DNA of 10,314 nt, from assembly GCA_026388445.1 (NCBI GenBank), contig JAPLJU010000062.1:1-10314 (forward strand), read 5' to 3'. A program made the position numbers and the translations under genes. The notes beneath the pieces are model-generated. The model was not told the origin of the DNA and did no database searches. It saw nothing but the letters and a program-made list of their open reading frames with translations. Below, piece by piece: positions 1 through 7,131 of this stretch (position 1 is the stretch's first letter; each line of letters opens with the position of its first letter). The stretch is from Deltaproteobacteria bacterium (GTDB lineage Bacteria > Desulfobacterota > Syntrophia > Syntrophales > UBA2192).

Positions 1-809
1 GTGTGCATGTTATCCTTCCAGCGGACGGTATTGCTCAGCTGTGAGACCAGTTTGTTCAGGATGTCTTCCGTATCGTTGGAGTGAAATCCGCCCGTGAAGT
101 TGGAGGTCACCTTGGAGGCACACCGGCTGTCCATGACCTTCCGAACGGAGTTGAGGACATCTTCAAAGGGGTTCTCGATCGTGCTCATGAACCGGCTGTG
201 GAACGGGACGCTCACGTTCAGCGGGACGAACCGCAGCGATTTTTCCGTGCTGAGGGACTGTACGATTCGCGTTTCCGCTTCGGGCATGGCCTTCGTCTCG
301 CCGCTGATCACCACCTGGTTGGCCGAGTTGATATTGGCCACATCGATCGGCAGGTCCCTGAGGGCTTCCAGGATAATTTCCACGTCCAGATCTCTCGAGA
401 CAATGGCCGACATACCGCCGATCCCGACTGGTATGGCTTCCTGCATGAGCTTGCCGCGGATGTGCACGATCTTGATGACTGTGGAGAGAGGAAGCACACC
501 GGCTGCAACCAGCGCCGTATATTCACCGAGACTGTGCCCCCCGAAGAACCGGGGATTGAGACCATAAAGGGCTTGAAGACCCCGGAGCATGGCGATTTCA
601 GTCACCAGTATACAGGGCTGCGCGTACTCTGTCTGATGCAGGCGCTCATCCTCGCCAAAGCACATGGCCGCCACGTCCCAACCCAGGGCATCGGAGGCTT
701 CCTGGAAGGTCTCACGGCTCGCCGGGACCATTGCATAGAAATCCCTACCCATGCCGTGACGCTGGGATCCCTGGCCCGGGAAAACGACGGCTGCTTTCTG
801 ACCTGACAT
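1..809 (-). CDS. fabD: Malonyl-CoA:ACP transacylase FabD (C-terminus beyond window)
   Basis: FabD moves malonyl groups from malonyl-CoA to acyl carrier protein in the cytoplasm, supplying the extender unit for type II fatty acid synthesis. I translated the minus strand from the ATG at 809: 269 codons run open to the window edge with no stop. The family usually has about 310 residues, so roughly 40 C-terminal residues are missing. Visible landmarks are the N-terminal FPGQGSQ loop (residues 10-16), the nucleophile motif GHSLGE with Ser93, the carboxylate-binding Arg118 in RGKLMQ, and the catalytic His204 in PFHSRFM. These match E. coli Ser92, Arg117 and His201. An AGGA ribosome site (plus positions 816-819) lies 6 nt before the start. 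The gene is divergent from the kinase at 1159 and has a long upstream region, so it may be first in its transcript. The family call is firm; whether fabG, acpP or fabF follow lies outside the window. Confidence 0.96.
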   Translation of the reverse strand, partial: MSGQKAAVVFPGQGSQRHGMGRDFYAMVPASRETFQEASDALGWDVAAMCFGEDERLHQTEYAQPCILVTEIAMLRGLQALYGLNPRFFGGHSLGEYTALVAAGVLPLSTVIKIVHIRGKLMQEAIPVGIGGMSAIVSRDLDVEIILEALRDLPIDVANINSANQVVISGETKAMPEAETRIVQSLSTEKSLRFVPLNVSVPFHSRFMSTIENPFEDVLNSVRKVMDSRCASKVTSNFTGGFHSNDTEDILNKLVSQLSNTVRWKDNMH

Positions 810-893
810 TTTCAATCCTGTCCCTTCTTTTGCAACAAGAAATCGCAAGTTCAACGGTATATGAGCAGAAAGCATGCCATGGGGTCTGTGGTC

Positions 894-922
894 AGTATAA
901 ATAATTTAAACTACTGTAATAA
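894..922 (-). promoter_or_regulatory. Possible sigma-70 promoter for fabD
   Basis: On the minus strand a TATACT hexamer (plus 894-899) is preceded, after 17 bp, by TTATTA (plus 917-922), a poor -35. The surrounding DNA is strongly AT-rich. The hexamer lies about 85 bp upstream of the fabD ATG. Only the -10 is convincing, so the call is tentative. Confidence 0.3.
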
Positions 923-998
923 TTAAACAATAAACAAATTTTTTTTGTGACTCCGGGTCAGTTACTGGGGATTTTCGGGGGAAAAAGCGTGTAGTGAA

Positions 999-1026
999 GT
1001 ACACAGTGTGAAGGCTGGTACACAGT
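999..1026. repeat. Direct repeat GTACACAGT x2
   Basis: Two exact 9-bp copies lie at 999-1007 and 1018-1026, 19 bp start to start, about 70-100 bp upstream of the kinase -35 candidate. The first copy also forms one side of a small inverted repeat, GTGTA (989-993) with TACAC (1000-1004). Spacing near two helical turns would suit a regulator bound on one face of the DNA, but no protein can be assigned. Confidence 0.4.
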
Positions 1027-1095
1027 CCGGAAGGGGAAAAAGGTGTTATCCTGTTGAAATTGTTTGTGAAATGGCATTTGATGGGCTTCTCTTCC

Positions 1096-1124
1096 TTGAC
1101 TATACGGTGGTTTACCGATATCAT
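1096..1124 (+). promoter_or_regulatory. Sigma-70-type promoter for the histidine kinase
   Basis: TTGACT (1096-1101) and TATCAT (1119-1124) are separated by exactly 17 bp, each one mismatch from consensus. Predicted initiation near 1131 would leave a leader of about 28 nt before the ATG at 1159. Confidence 0.6.
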
Positions 1125-1158
1125 CATGCAACTTTTTTAAAACCCGCGGGATGTGAAC

Positions 1159-2685
1159 ATGGAAACCTTTACCCTGGCGGCGGTCAGCCTCGTCATCGCC
1201 GTTTCTCTGATGGCCAGGAAGGAAAAGGAAATTGTACAGAGAGCCTTTGCGGCCCTCTGCCTTGCGATCTTTGTTCAGAAGAGCGGGGAGTTTTTCGACG
1301 GTATCTTTGAAAGCGGCGTCTGGAGGAACGTCGGTTACCTGGGGTTGCTGACGGCTCTCCCCCTCCTGCTGAGATTCGAGCATTTTTTCCTGAGAGGCCG
1401 GACCTTCATCGGCACACGGGATGTCATTCTCACCTCCGTGATCGGCCTTTTCTTTGTCGTCGCGTTTTTCACGCCGCTCTACGCCTCGCCGTTTTACAAT
1501 GCGGGGATTAATCTTTACGCCTCGCTGGTCCTGCTCTACGGTTACATCGCCCTTCTGGTTTACATCCGGAAAAAATCGGCGGGTGTCGAGAGGAGAAGGA
1601 TGGCCTATGTGGCCATTGCCTGCGCGGTCACGGCCTTCATCAGCATCTCCGATGCGCTCCATTATCTCATCCTGGGATTTCCGCCCTTTTCAAACCTCGC
1701 GGCCGCGGCCCTTCTTTACTTCGTGCTCGTCATCATCGTGCACCCGCACCTCCCGGAGTTTTACGAAATCATGGGACGGGCGATCGTGATTGTTATCACC
1801 TCCGTCATCGCCACGATCATTTTCTATCTTGTCATCGGGCTCTTCGGCACGACGCCTGCCCCTTACGTCACCCACGTCCTCATGGGTTCTTTCCTGATCG
1901 TGCTTCTCTTCGATCCGATCAAGCTCATTCTGAAGAAGATTTTTATTTATCTCTTTCCGGACGCGAAGGATTTCTTCACGTCCCTCTATGCCTTCGACCA
2001 CGAACTGGAGAAGGAAAAATCGATGCTTCTCGAGGAGATGGCCACGGCGCTGGCCCACGAGATTCGAAACCCCCTCGGGTCCATCAAGGGGGCCGGTCAG
2101 TACCTGAAGTCGGAGACGTCGAGTCCCGAGAACCAGAAACTCCTCGATGTGATCATTGAGGAGACGGACCGGCTCAACAGGGTTGTTTCCCAGTTTATGA
2201 ACTACGCAAAACCTTATGGTGTGAAACCTGCGTGGCAGGACATCAACACGATTATCGAGAAGGCTGCCTCGCTGGTCAGGGCGAATGAACGGTCCGGAAA
2301 GATCACCGTTGAAACGGACCTTCATCCATCGCTCCCCCGGGCCCATGTGGATGGGGAACAGGTGATGCAGGTGATCCTCAACATCGCCTTCAACGGCATC
2401 GAGGCCATGCCGGACGGAGGCATCTTGACCCTGAGGACCTCCAAGATTGAAAGCGACGAAGGGGATGCCGTCGGGATCTCCATTCGGGACACGGGCAAGG
2501 GGATCAGCAAGGAAGATATGCCGAAAATCTTCAAGCCGTTCTTCACCACCAAGAAAAGGGGCGTGGGCCTGGGGCTGGCCATCTGCCTGAAGATTATTCG
2601 TGGTCAGGGCGGACAGATCCGCGCTAAATCCCTGCCGGGGCAGGGCACGATTTTTCACATCCGGATCCCCGTTCCCCAGGAATGA
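1159..2685 (+). CDS. Membrane-bound sensor histidine kinase (NtrB/AtoS-like core)
   Basis: This 508-residue protein should sense a signal through its membrane domain, autophosphorylate on a histidine and pass phosphate to a response regulator. About the first 250 residues hold eight or nine hydrophobic segments (roughly 3-19, 29-39, 58-71, 89-105, 117-136, 149-165, 180-194, 208-228, 236-251), with little room for a periplasmic sensor domain. A charged linker leads to the HisKA domain, with the H box ALAHEIRNPL and phospho-acceptor His300. The ATPase domain shows N412 in a variant N box (NIAFNG), D444 in DTGKGI, an F box (KPFFTT), and G2 GVGLGL near 468-472. No PAS, GAF or HAMP domain is evident. 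I chose ATG 1159 because GGGA (1148-1151) is 7 nt upstream; GTG 1153 is possible. The likely partner is the NtrC-type regulator at 2864. The signal is unknown. Confidence 0.9.
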   Translation: METFTLAAVSLVIAVSLMARKEKEIVQRAFAALCLAIFVQKSGEFFDGIFESGVWRNVGYLGLLTALPLLLRFEHFFLRGRTFIGTRDVILTSVIGLFFVVAFFTPLYASPFYNAGINLYASLVLLYGYIALLVYIRKKSAGVERRRMAYVAIACAVTAFISISDALHYLILGFPPFSNLAAAALLYFVLVIIVHPHLPEFYEIMGRAIVIVITSVIATIIFYLVIGLFGTTPAPYVTHVLMGSFLIVLLFDPIKLILKKIFIYLFPDAKDFFTSLYAFDHELEKEKSMLLEEMATALAHEIRNPLGSIKGAGQYLKSETSSPENQKLLDVIIEETDRLNRVVSQFMNYAKPYGVKPAWQDINTIIEKAASLVRANERSGKITVETDLHPSLPRAHVDGEQVMQVILNIAFNGIEAMPDGGILTLRTSKIESDEGDAVGISIRDTGKGISKEDMPKIFKPFFTTKKRGVGLGLAICLKIIRGQGGQIRAKSLPGQGTIFHIRIPVPQE

Positions 2686-2721
2686 AATGACCTTGACAGG
2701 GGGTAGGTTCCATAATACACG

Positions 2722-2765
2722 TTGAGCGAAGGCTCAAGGCTTCAGGCATAGGGCTTTAGGCATTT
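2722..2765. repeat. Small hairpin running into degenerate 7-8 bp tandem repeat
   Basis: Between kinase and regulator, TTGAGC (2722-2727) and GCTCAA (2732-2737) form a 6-bp stem with a GAAG loop. From 2729 five related units follow: AAGGCTC, AAGGCTT, CAGGCAT, AGGGCTTT, AGGCATTT. Seen differently, GGCTTCAGGCAT (2738-2749) recurs at 2752-2763 with one change. No T run follows, so this is not a standard terminator. A perfect -35 hexamer TTGACA (2693-2698) precedes it, but the -10 at 17-bp spacing (TACACG) is poor, so a separate promoter for the regulator is only possible. Confidence 0.6.
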
Positions 2766-2863
2766 ATGGTTTTGTCAATGGTGTGAATCCTTCATCCCGG
2801 TGCTCATGGCTTAGCGCCTCTTTTATTTTCGATAACCTCCCTGCGAATGTTTCGTGAAAAGTG

Positions 2864-4237
2864 ATGAGAAAGATACTCATCGTCGATGATGAAGCCAACA
2901 TGAGGCTCGTCCTCAAGGCCCTGCTCAGCCGAGAGGGCTACGACGTTCTCACGGCTGCGGACGGGCTTGAAGCCCTCGACGTGCTGAAGAGCCACGACGT
3001 TAAGGTCGTGGTCACGGATCTCAGGATGCCCCGTCTCGACGGGATGGGTCTCCTGGAGAGCGTGGTCCGGGATTTTCCGTCTGTACCGGTGATCATGATC
3101 ACGGCTCACGGCACCATCCACACGGCCGTGGATGCCCTGAAGAAGGGAGCCCTCGATTACATCACCAAGCCTTTTGATCAGGCGGAACTGAAAAACGTGA
3201 TTGCCAAGGCCGTCAAGACAAAGATCCTGAGCGACGAAGAGCTCGTCTTGAGCATGGAAGAAATCGATCGCCAGGACATCATCGGTGTCAGCGAGGGCAT
3301 GATCCAGATCTTCGAGGTCATCAAAAAGGTGGCCCCGACGACGACCACCATCCTGATCACCGGCGAGACGGGAACGGGCAAGGAACTCGTGGCCAACGCC
3401 ATTCACAGCAACAGCCCCCGCCGGAAGAATCCTTTCATCAAGATCAACTGCTCGGCCATTGCCGAGAACCTGATGGAGAGCGAACTCTTCGGTTACGAGA
3501 AAGGGGCCTTCACCGGCGCCGTTTCCAGCAAAGCGGGACGGTTCGAGCTTGCCCACAAGGGAACACTCTTCCTCGATGAGGTGGGGGAGGTGCCGAAGGA
3601 TATGCAGGCCAAGCTCCTGCGGGTGATTCAGGATCAGGAGTTCGAGCGTGTGGGCGGCCTCCAGACCATCAAAGTGGATGTGAGGCTCATCACGGCCACG
3701 AACAGAAATCTCATGCAGGACGTCAAGGAGGGGAGATTCCGGGAGGACCTTTATTATCGGCTCAATGTGCTTCCCATTCATGTCCCGCCGCTCAGGGAGC
3801 GTCCCGAAGACATCCCGCCTCTCACGGCATTTTTTCTACAGAAGTTCAACAAGAAGCTGGACCGGCACGTCCGGGGTCTCGACCCGGCTGTGGAGGAGCT
3901 TTTCTCCACTTATGACTGGCCCGGAAACATACGAGAGCTTGAAAACCTCATCGAGCGCCTCGTCCTGATGACGCAGGGCGAGACCCTCCGGCTCGGCGAA
4001 GTTCCCCAGGAACTGGTCGCGGCCGCTGCGGACAGCGCTGCCCTCAAGGCCACTGATCAGAAAAAACCCTTCAAGGATGTCATCCGGGAGAAGACAGAGG
4101 AGGTGGAACGGCAGATGATCATCCGGGTCCTCGAAGAATGCGAGGGGAACATCAGTAAGGCGGCCAGGCAGCTGGGTCTCAGCAGAAAGGGCCTCCACCT
4201 CAAGCTGGCGAGGTACAACCTCCGTGACAAGGGATAA
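2864..4237 (+). CDS. NtrC-family sigma-54 response regulator
   Basis: This 457-residue DNA-binding activator uses ATP to open promoters held by sigma-54 RNA polymerase, switched by phosphorylation. Its receiver domain (about 1-120) has the acidic pair D8/D9, phospho-acceptor D52 in TDLRMP, T80 and K102 in YITKPF. The AAA+ domain has Walker A GETGTGKE (167-174), the sigma-54 contact loop GAFTGA (214-219), Walker B LFLDE with D238, and the REDLYYRL arginine-finger region. A Fis-type helix-turn-helix lies at about 428-450 (GNISKAARQLGLSRKGL). All functional motifs are intact. ATG 2864 is preferred; GTG 2861 would add one residue, and neither has a clear ribosome site. The kinase upstream is the natural partner. 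The stop codon is only 6 bp before purSL, suggesting one transcript. Target promoters are unknown; I found no convincing -24/-12 element ahead of the kinase, regulator, purSL or purQ. Confidence 0.93.
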   Translation: MRKILIVDDEANMRLVLKALLSREGYDVLTAADGLEALDVLKSHDVKVVVTDLRMPRLDGMGLLESVVRDFPSVPVIMITAHGTIHTAVDALKKGALDYITKPFDQAELKNVIAKAVKTKILSDEELVLSMEEIDRQDIIGVSEGMIQIFEVIKKVAPTTTTILITGETGTGKELVANAIHSNSPRRKNPFIKINCSAIAENLMESELFGYEKGAFTGAVSSKAGRFELAHKGTLFLDEVGEVPKDMQAKLLRVIQDQEFERVGGLQTIKVDVRLITATNRNLMQDVKEGRFREDLYYRLNVLPIHVPPLRERPEDIPPLTAFFLQKFNKKLDRHVRGLDPAVEELFSTYDWPGNIRELENLIERLVLMTQGETLRLGEVPQELVAAAADSAALKATDQKKPFKDVIREKTEEVERQMIIRVLEECEGNISKAARQLGLSRKGLHLKLARYNLRDKG

Positions 4238-4243
4238 GATGAC

Positions 4244-7057
4244 ATGGCTGTGAAGGGAGAAAAGGTCAACCGGATCGAGGTCGGCTTCAGGAAGGGCGTG
4301 CGGGATGCTCTCGGTGAAAAGGTCCGGAGACGGGTCGTCGAGCACCTTCGTATCAACGTGGACGAGGTCAAGACCATTGACGTCTACACCGTGGAGGGAA
4401 ATTTGTCTCGGGGCGAGATCAAACAAATTGCCGAAGGACCTCTCACGGACCCCGTGATCCAGAGTTATGCGATCAACCGTGGACTGGCCGGCGATTTCGA
4501 CTGGCTCATCGAGGTGGGTTTCAGGCCCGGCGTGACGGACAAGAAGGACTGGGACCCCCGGAAGGGCGTGCGCCCGTATGTGCCGAAGGTTGTCGGAGAG
4601 GATCGACCACACGTTGATGAGATCGATCTCAATGTGGGCGATGAAAGCCTCACGGCCATGAGCAGCGACCGGGTGCTGGCCCTGAGCCTCCCGGAGATGA
4701 AAGCCATCCAGGCGTATCTCAAAAATCCTGCCGTCGTCGAAGCGCGCAAGAAAGTCGGTCTCGGCGACAGGATCACCGACGTGGAGCTCGAGTCGCTGGC
4801 GCAGACGTGGTCCGAGCACTGCAAGCACAAGATCTTCAACGCCTTCATCCGGTACGAGAACGAAGAGGGGAAGGAGACGGTCGTTGACTCGCTCTTCGCG
4901 ACTTACATCAAAGGATCGACGAAAGAGATCCGGGAGGCCATGGGGGAGGCTGACTGGTGCCTCTCCGTCTTTGTCGATAATGCGGGCGTCATCCGCTTCA
5001 ATGACGACTACAACCTTGTCTTCAAGGTCGAGACGCACAACACCCCCTCCGCCCTCGACCCCTATGGCGGGGCGCTTACGGGTATCGTGGGGGTCAACCG
5101 TGATCCTTTCGGGACGGGCAAAGGCGCGAAGCTCATCTTCAACACCGACGTCTTCTGCTTTGCCACGCCCTTTTATTCGAAACCCCTGCCGAAGCGTATC
5201 CTGCACCCGAGGCGCATTTACGAGGGTGTGCGCGAAGGGGTGGAACACGGCGGGAACAAAAGCGGCATCCCCACGGTGAACGGATGCATCGTTTTTGACG
5301 ACCGTTTTCTCGGAAAGCCTCTCGTGTACTGCGGAACGGCCGGCATCATGCCCTCGCGCATACTGGGTGAGCCCAGTCACGGCAAAGAGATCAAAGGGGG
5401 GGATCTTGTGGTCATGTGCGGCGGTCGGATCGGAAAAGACGGGATCCACGGCGCCACCTTCTCGTCGGAAGAGCTTCACGAGGGATCACCCGTTTCAGCC
5501 GTCCAGATCGGTGATCCCATCACGCAGAAGAAAATGACCGATTTTCTGCTCATGGCCAGGGACAGGGGGCTATACCGGGCCCTGACGGATAACGGTGCCG
5601 GCGGTCTTTCCTCGTCGGTGGGCGAGATGGCAAGGCTATCCGGCGGCGCGGAGATCGACCTGGAGAAAGCGCCGCTGAAATACGCGGGGCTCAACCCCTG
5701 GGAGATCCTCCTCTCCGAGGCCCAGGAGCGAATGTCGCTCGCCGTGGACCCGGGGAAAATCAATGAGTTCCTGGCCCTGTCCCGGAAGATGGATGTTGAG
5801 TCCACGGTCCTCGGCCGATTCACCGATTCCGGAAAATTTCACGTCCGCTTCGCTGACCGGACGGTTGCCTATCTCGACATGGAATTTCTCCACGACGGCC
5901 TGCCGCAGATGCAACTCCGGGCGAAGTGGTTGCCCCCGAAACATCGAGAACCCGGCTTCCCCGAACCGGACAACATGGGCCATGCCCTTCGCACGATGCT
6001 CGCGAGGCTCAATATCTGCAGCAAGGAGTCCGTCGTCCGGCAGTATGACCACGAGGTCCAGGGCGGCAGTGTCGTCAAGCCCCTGACCGGCGTTGCCAAC
6101 GACGGGCCCTCCGATGCAGCCGTGGTCCGACCGGTTCTGGGTTCCTTCGAGGGGATCGTTGTCGCCAACGGGATCTGCCCGCGCTACAGCGACATCGACA
6201 CCTATCACATGGCCGCCTGCGCGATCGACGAGGCGATCCGGAACGCCGTCTCCGTCGGCGCCTCCCTGGGGCACCTGGCGGGGCTCGACAACTTCTGCTG
6301 GTGCGATCCCGTGCAGTCCGATAAGACGCCCGACGGCGAATACAAGCTAGCGCAGCTTGTGCGGGCGAACAGGGCCGTCTACGACTACACGAAAATCTAC
6401 GGCGTGCCCTGCATCTCCGGCAAGGACAGCATGAAAAACGACTACCAGATCGGCGACACCAAGATCTCCATTCCGCCGACGCTTCTCTTTTCCGTCATCG
6501 GCAGGATCGAGGACGTGCAGAAGGCCGTCACCATGGATGTCAAGAAGCCCGGAGATCTCGTCTACGTCCTCGGGAAAACCTTCCCGGAGCTCGGCGGATC
6601 GGAGTGGTTCGCCCAGAACGGTTTCATCGGCAACCACGTCCCCGTTGTCAACGGTGAGAAGGCGAAAAAGCTCTACACTGCCCTGAGTGCCGCCATCCGG
6701 GCGGGGCTCGTGGCCTCCTGCCACGACTGCTCCGACGGCGGGCTCGGTGTGGCGCTGGCGGAGACGGCCTTCGCGGGGGGGCTGGGTTTGTCCGTGGACC
6801 TCTCCCGGGTTCCCTGCTCGGGGATATACCGTGACGATTACCTCCTCTTCTCGGAGTCCCAGAGCCGCTTCGTCGTCACGGTCTCGCCGGACCACAGGGA
6901 CCGCTTTGAAGAGATTCTGAAGGGGAACACCTTCGCCTGTGCCGGGCAAGTGCTCGCGGAGAACAGCTTCAGGATCAACGGGATCCGGGGGAACCGGATC
7001 ATCGAAGACGATATCCGGGTGCTGAAGGAGATCTGGCAAAAACCGTTGAAATTTTGA
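4244..7057 (+). CDS. purL: FGAM synthase, PurS-PurL fusion subunit
   Basis: FGAM synthase converts formylglycinamide ribonucleotide, ATP and glutamine to formylglycinamidine ribonucleotide, step four of de novo IMP synthesis. This 937-residue chain carries the synthase part. Residues about 5-85 resemble PurS, the small bridging subunit that is separate in Bacillus. The rest is PurL with two AIR-synthase-like halves: WSEHC with His192, ETHNTPS (263-269), a GGNKSGIPT segment (336-344), LTDNGAGG (D449), GKDSMKN (726-732) and HDCSDGGLG with D831. No glutaminase domain is fused, so ammonia must come from purQ downstream. It is longer than stand-alone PurL (about 740) and shorter than single-chain PurL (about 1,200-1,300). 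The common PurL ETHNHPS is ETHNTPS here, probably a clade feature. The ATG lies 6 bp after the regulator stop, with AGGG at 4229-4232 as ribosome site. Confidence in function is high. Confidence 0.95.
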   Translation: MAVKGEKVNRIEVGFRKGVRDALGEKVRRRVVEHLRINVDEVKTIDVYTVEGNLSRGEIKQIAEGPLTDPVIQSYAINRGLAGDFDWLIEVGFRPGVTDKKDWDPRKGVRPYVPKVVGEDRPHVDEIDLNVGDESLTAMSSDRVLALSLPEMKAIQAYLKNPAVVEARKKVGLGDRITDVELESLAQTWSEHCKHKIFNAFIRYENEEGKETVVDSLFATYIKGSTKEIREAMGEADWCLSVFVDNAGVIRFNDDYNLVFKVETHNTPSALDPYGGALTGIVGVNRDPFGTGKGAKLIFNTDVFCFATPFYSKPLPKRILHPRRIYEGVREGVEHGGNKSGIPTVNGCIVFDDRFLGKPLVYCGTAGIMPSRILGEPSHGKEIKGGDLVVMCGGRIGKDGIHGATFSSEELHEGSPVSAVQIGDPITQKKMTDFLLMARDRGLYRALTDNGAGGLSSSVGEMARLSGGAEIDLEKAPLKYAGLNPWEILLSEAQERMSLAVDPGKINEFLALSRKMDVESTVLGRFTDSGKFHVRFADRTVAYLDMEFLHDGLPQMQLRAKWLPPKHREPGFPEPDNMGHALRTMLARLNICSKESVVRQYDHEVQGGSVVKPLTGVANDGPSDAAVVRPVLGSFEGIVVANGICPRYSDIDTYHMAACAIDEAIRNAVSVGASLGHLAGLDNFCWCDPVQSDKTPDGEYKLAQLVRANRAVYDYTKIYGVPCISGKDSMKNDYQIGDTKISIPPTLLFSVIGRIEDVQKAVTMDVKKPGDLVYVLGKTFPELGGSEWFAQNGFIGNHVPVVNGEKAKKLYTALSAAIRAGLVASCHDCSDGGLGVALAETAFAGGLGLSVDLSRVPCSGIYRDDYLLFSESQSRFVVTVSPDHRDRFEEILKGNTFACAGQVLAENSFRINGIRGNRIIEDDIRVLKEIWQKPLKF

Positions 7058-7072
7058 TGGATCAAAATTTCA
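7047..7072. repeat. Perfect 12-bp inverted repeat over the purSL stop codon
   Basis: TGAAATTTTGAT (7047-7058) and ATCAAAATTTCA (7061-7072) are perfect complements separated by GG. The left arm encodes the last residues of PurSL and includes its TGA stop (7055-7057). The arms are AT-rich, and no uninterrupted T run follows directly, so a standard terminator is unlikely. It could act as an RNA processing or stability element, an operator, or part of the repeat element that follows. Confidence 0.75.
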
Positions 7073-7073
7073 G

Positions 7074-7109
7074 GTCTATTCTGTCTATTTAGTCTTTTTG
7101 GTCTGTTTC
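7074..7109. repeat. 9-bp tandem repeat in the purSL-purQ spacer
   Basis: Four 9-bp units follow head to tail: GTCTATTCT, GTCTATTTA, GTCTTTTTG, GTCTGTTTC. A fifth, diverged unit may start at 7110 (GTCAGAATC). Every unit begins GTC, and T dominates the rest. The block lies between the inverted repeat and the purQ ribosome site and fills most of the 74-bp spacer. Confidence 0.75.
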
Positions 7110-7131
7110 GTCAGAATCAAGGTAAAGGGAG

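Larger units (their letters stand above)
810..1158. other. Divergent intergenic region, fabD / histidine kinase
   Basis: This 349-bp stretch has no convincing gene; the short reading frames here lack good ribosome sites. The fabD-proximal half contains a very AT-rich block (about 895-945, including a run of eight T at 939-946), which is typical of promoter DNA. The kinase-proximal half carries two copies of GTACACAGT and a good -35/-10 pair close to the kinase start. Both flanking genes must be transcribed outward from here. Confidence 0.6.

Noticed and set aside
81..806. 241-codon plus-strand frame at the left edge.
   Set aside because: The minus strand encodes FabD with its catalytic Ser, Arg and His in place; the plus frame is its shadow.
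1690..2658. 322-codon minus-strand frame opposite the kinase.
   Set aside because: The plus strand encodes intact histidine kinase motifs across the same bases; the antisense product has no recognisable fold.
3836..5479. Long 547-codon minus-strand frame.
   Set aside because: It lies opposite the regulator C-terminus and the purSL N-terminus, both with clear family motifs. It is a by-product of GC-rich codon use and has no recognisable domain.
7047..7100. Rho-independent terminator after purSL.
   Set aside because: The stem is AT-rich, the loop is very short and the following T-rich block is broken by GTC in every repeat unit, so efficient termination before purQ is unlikely.
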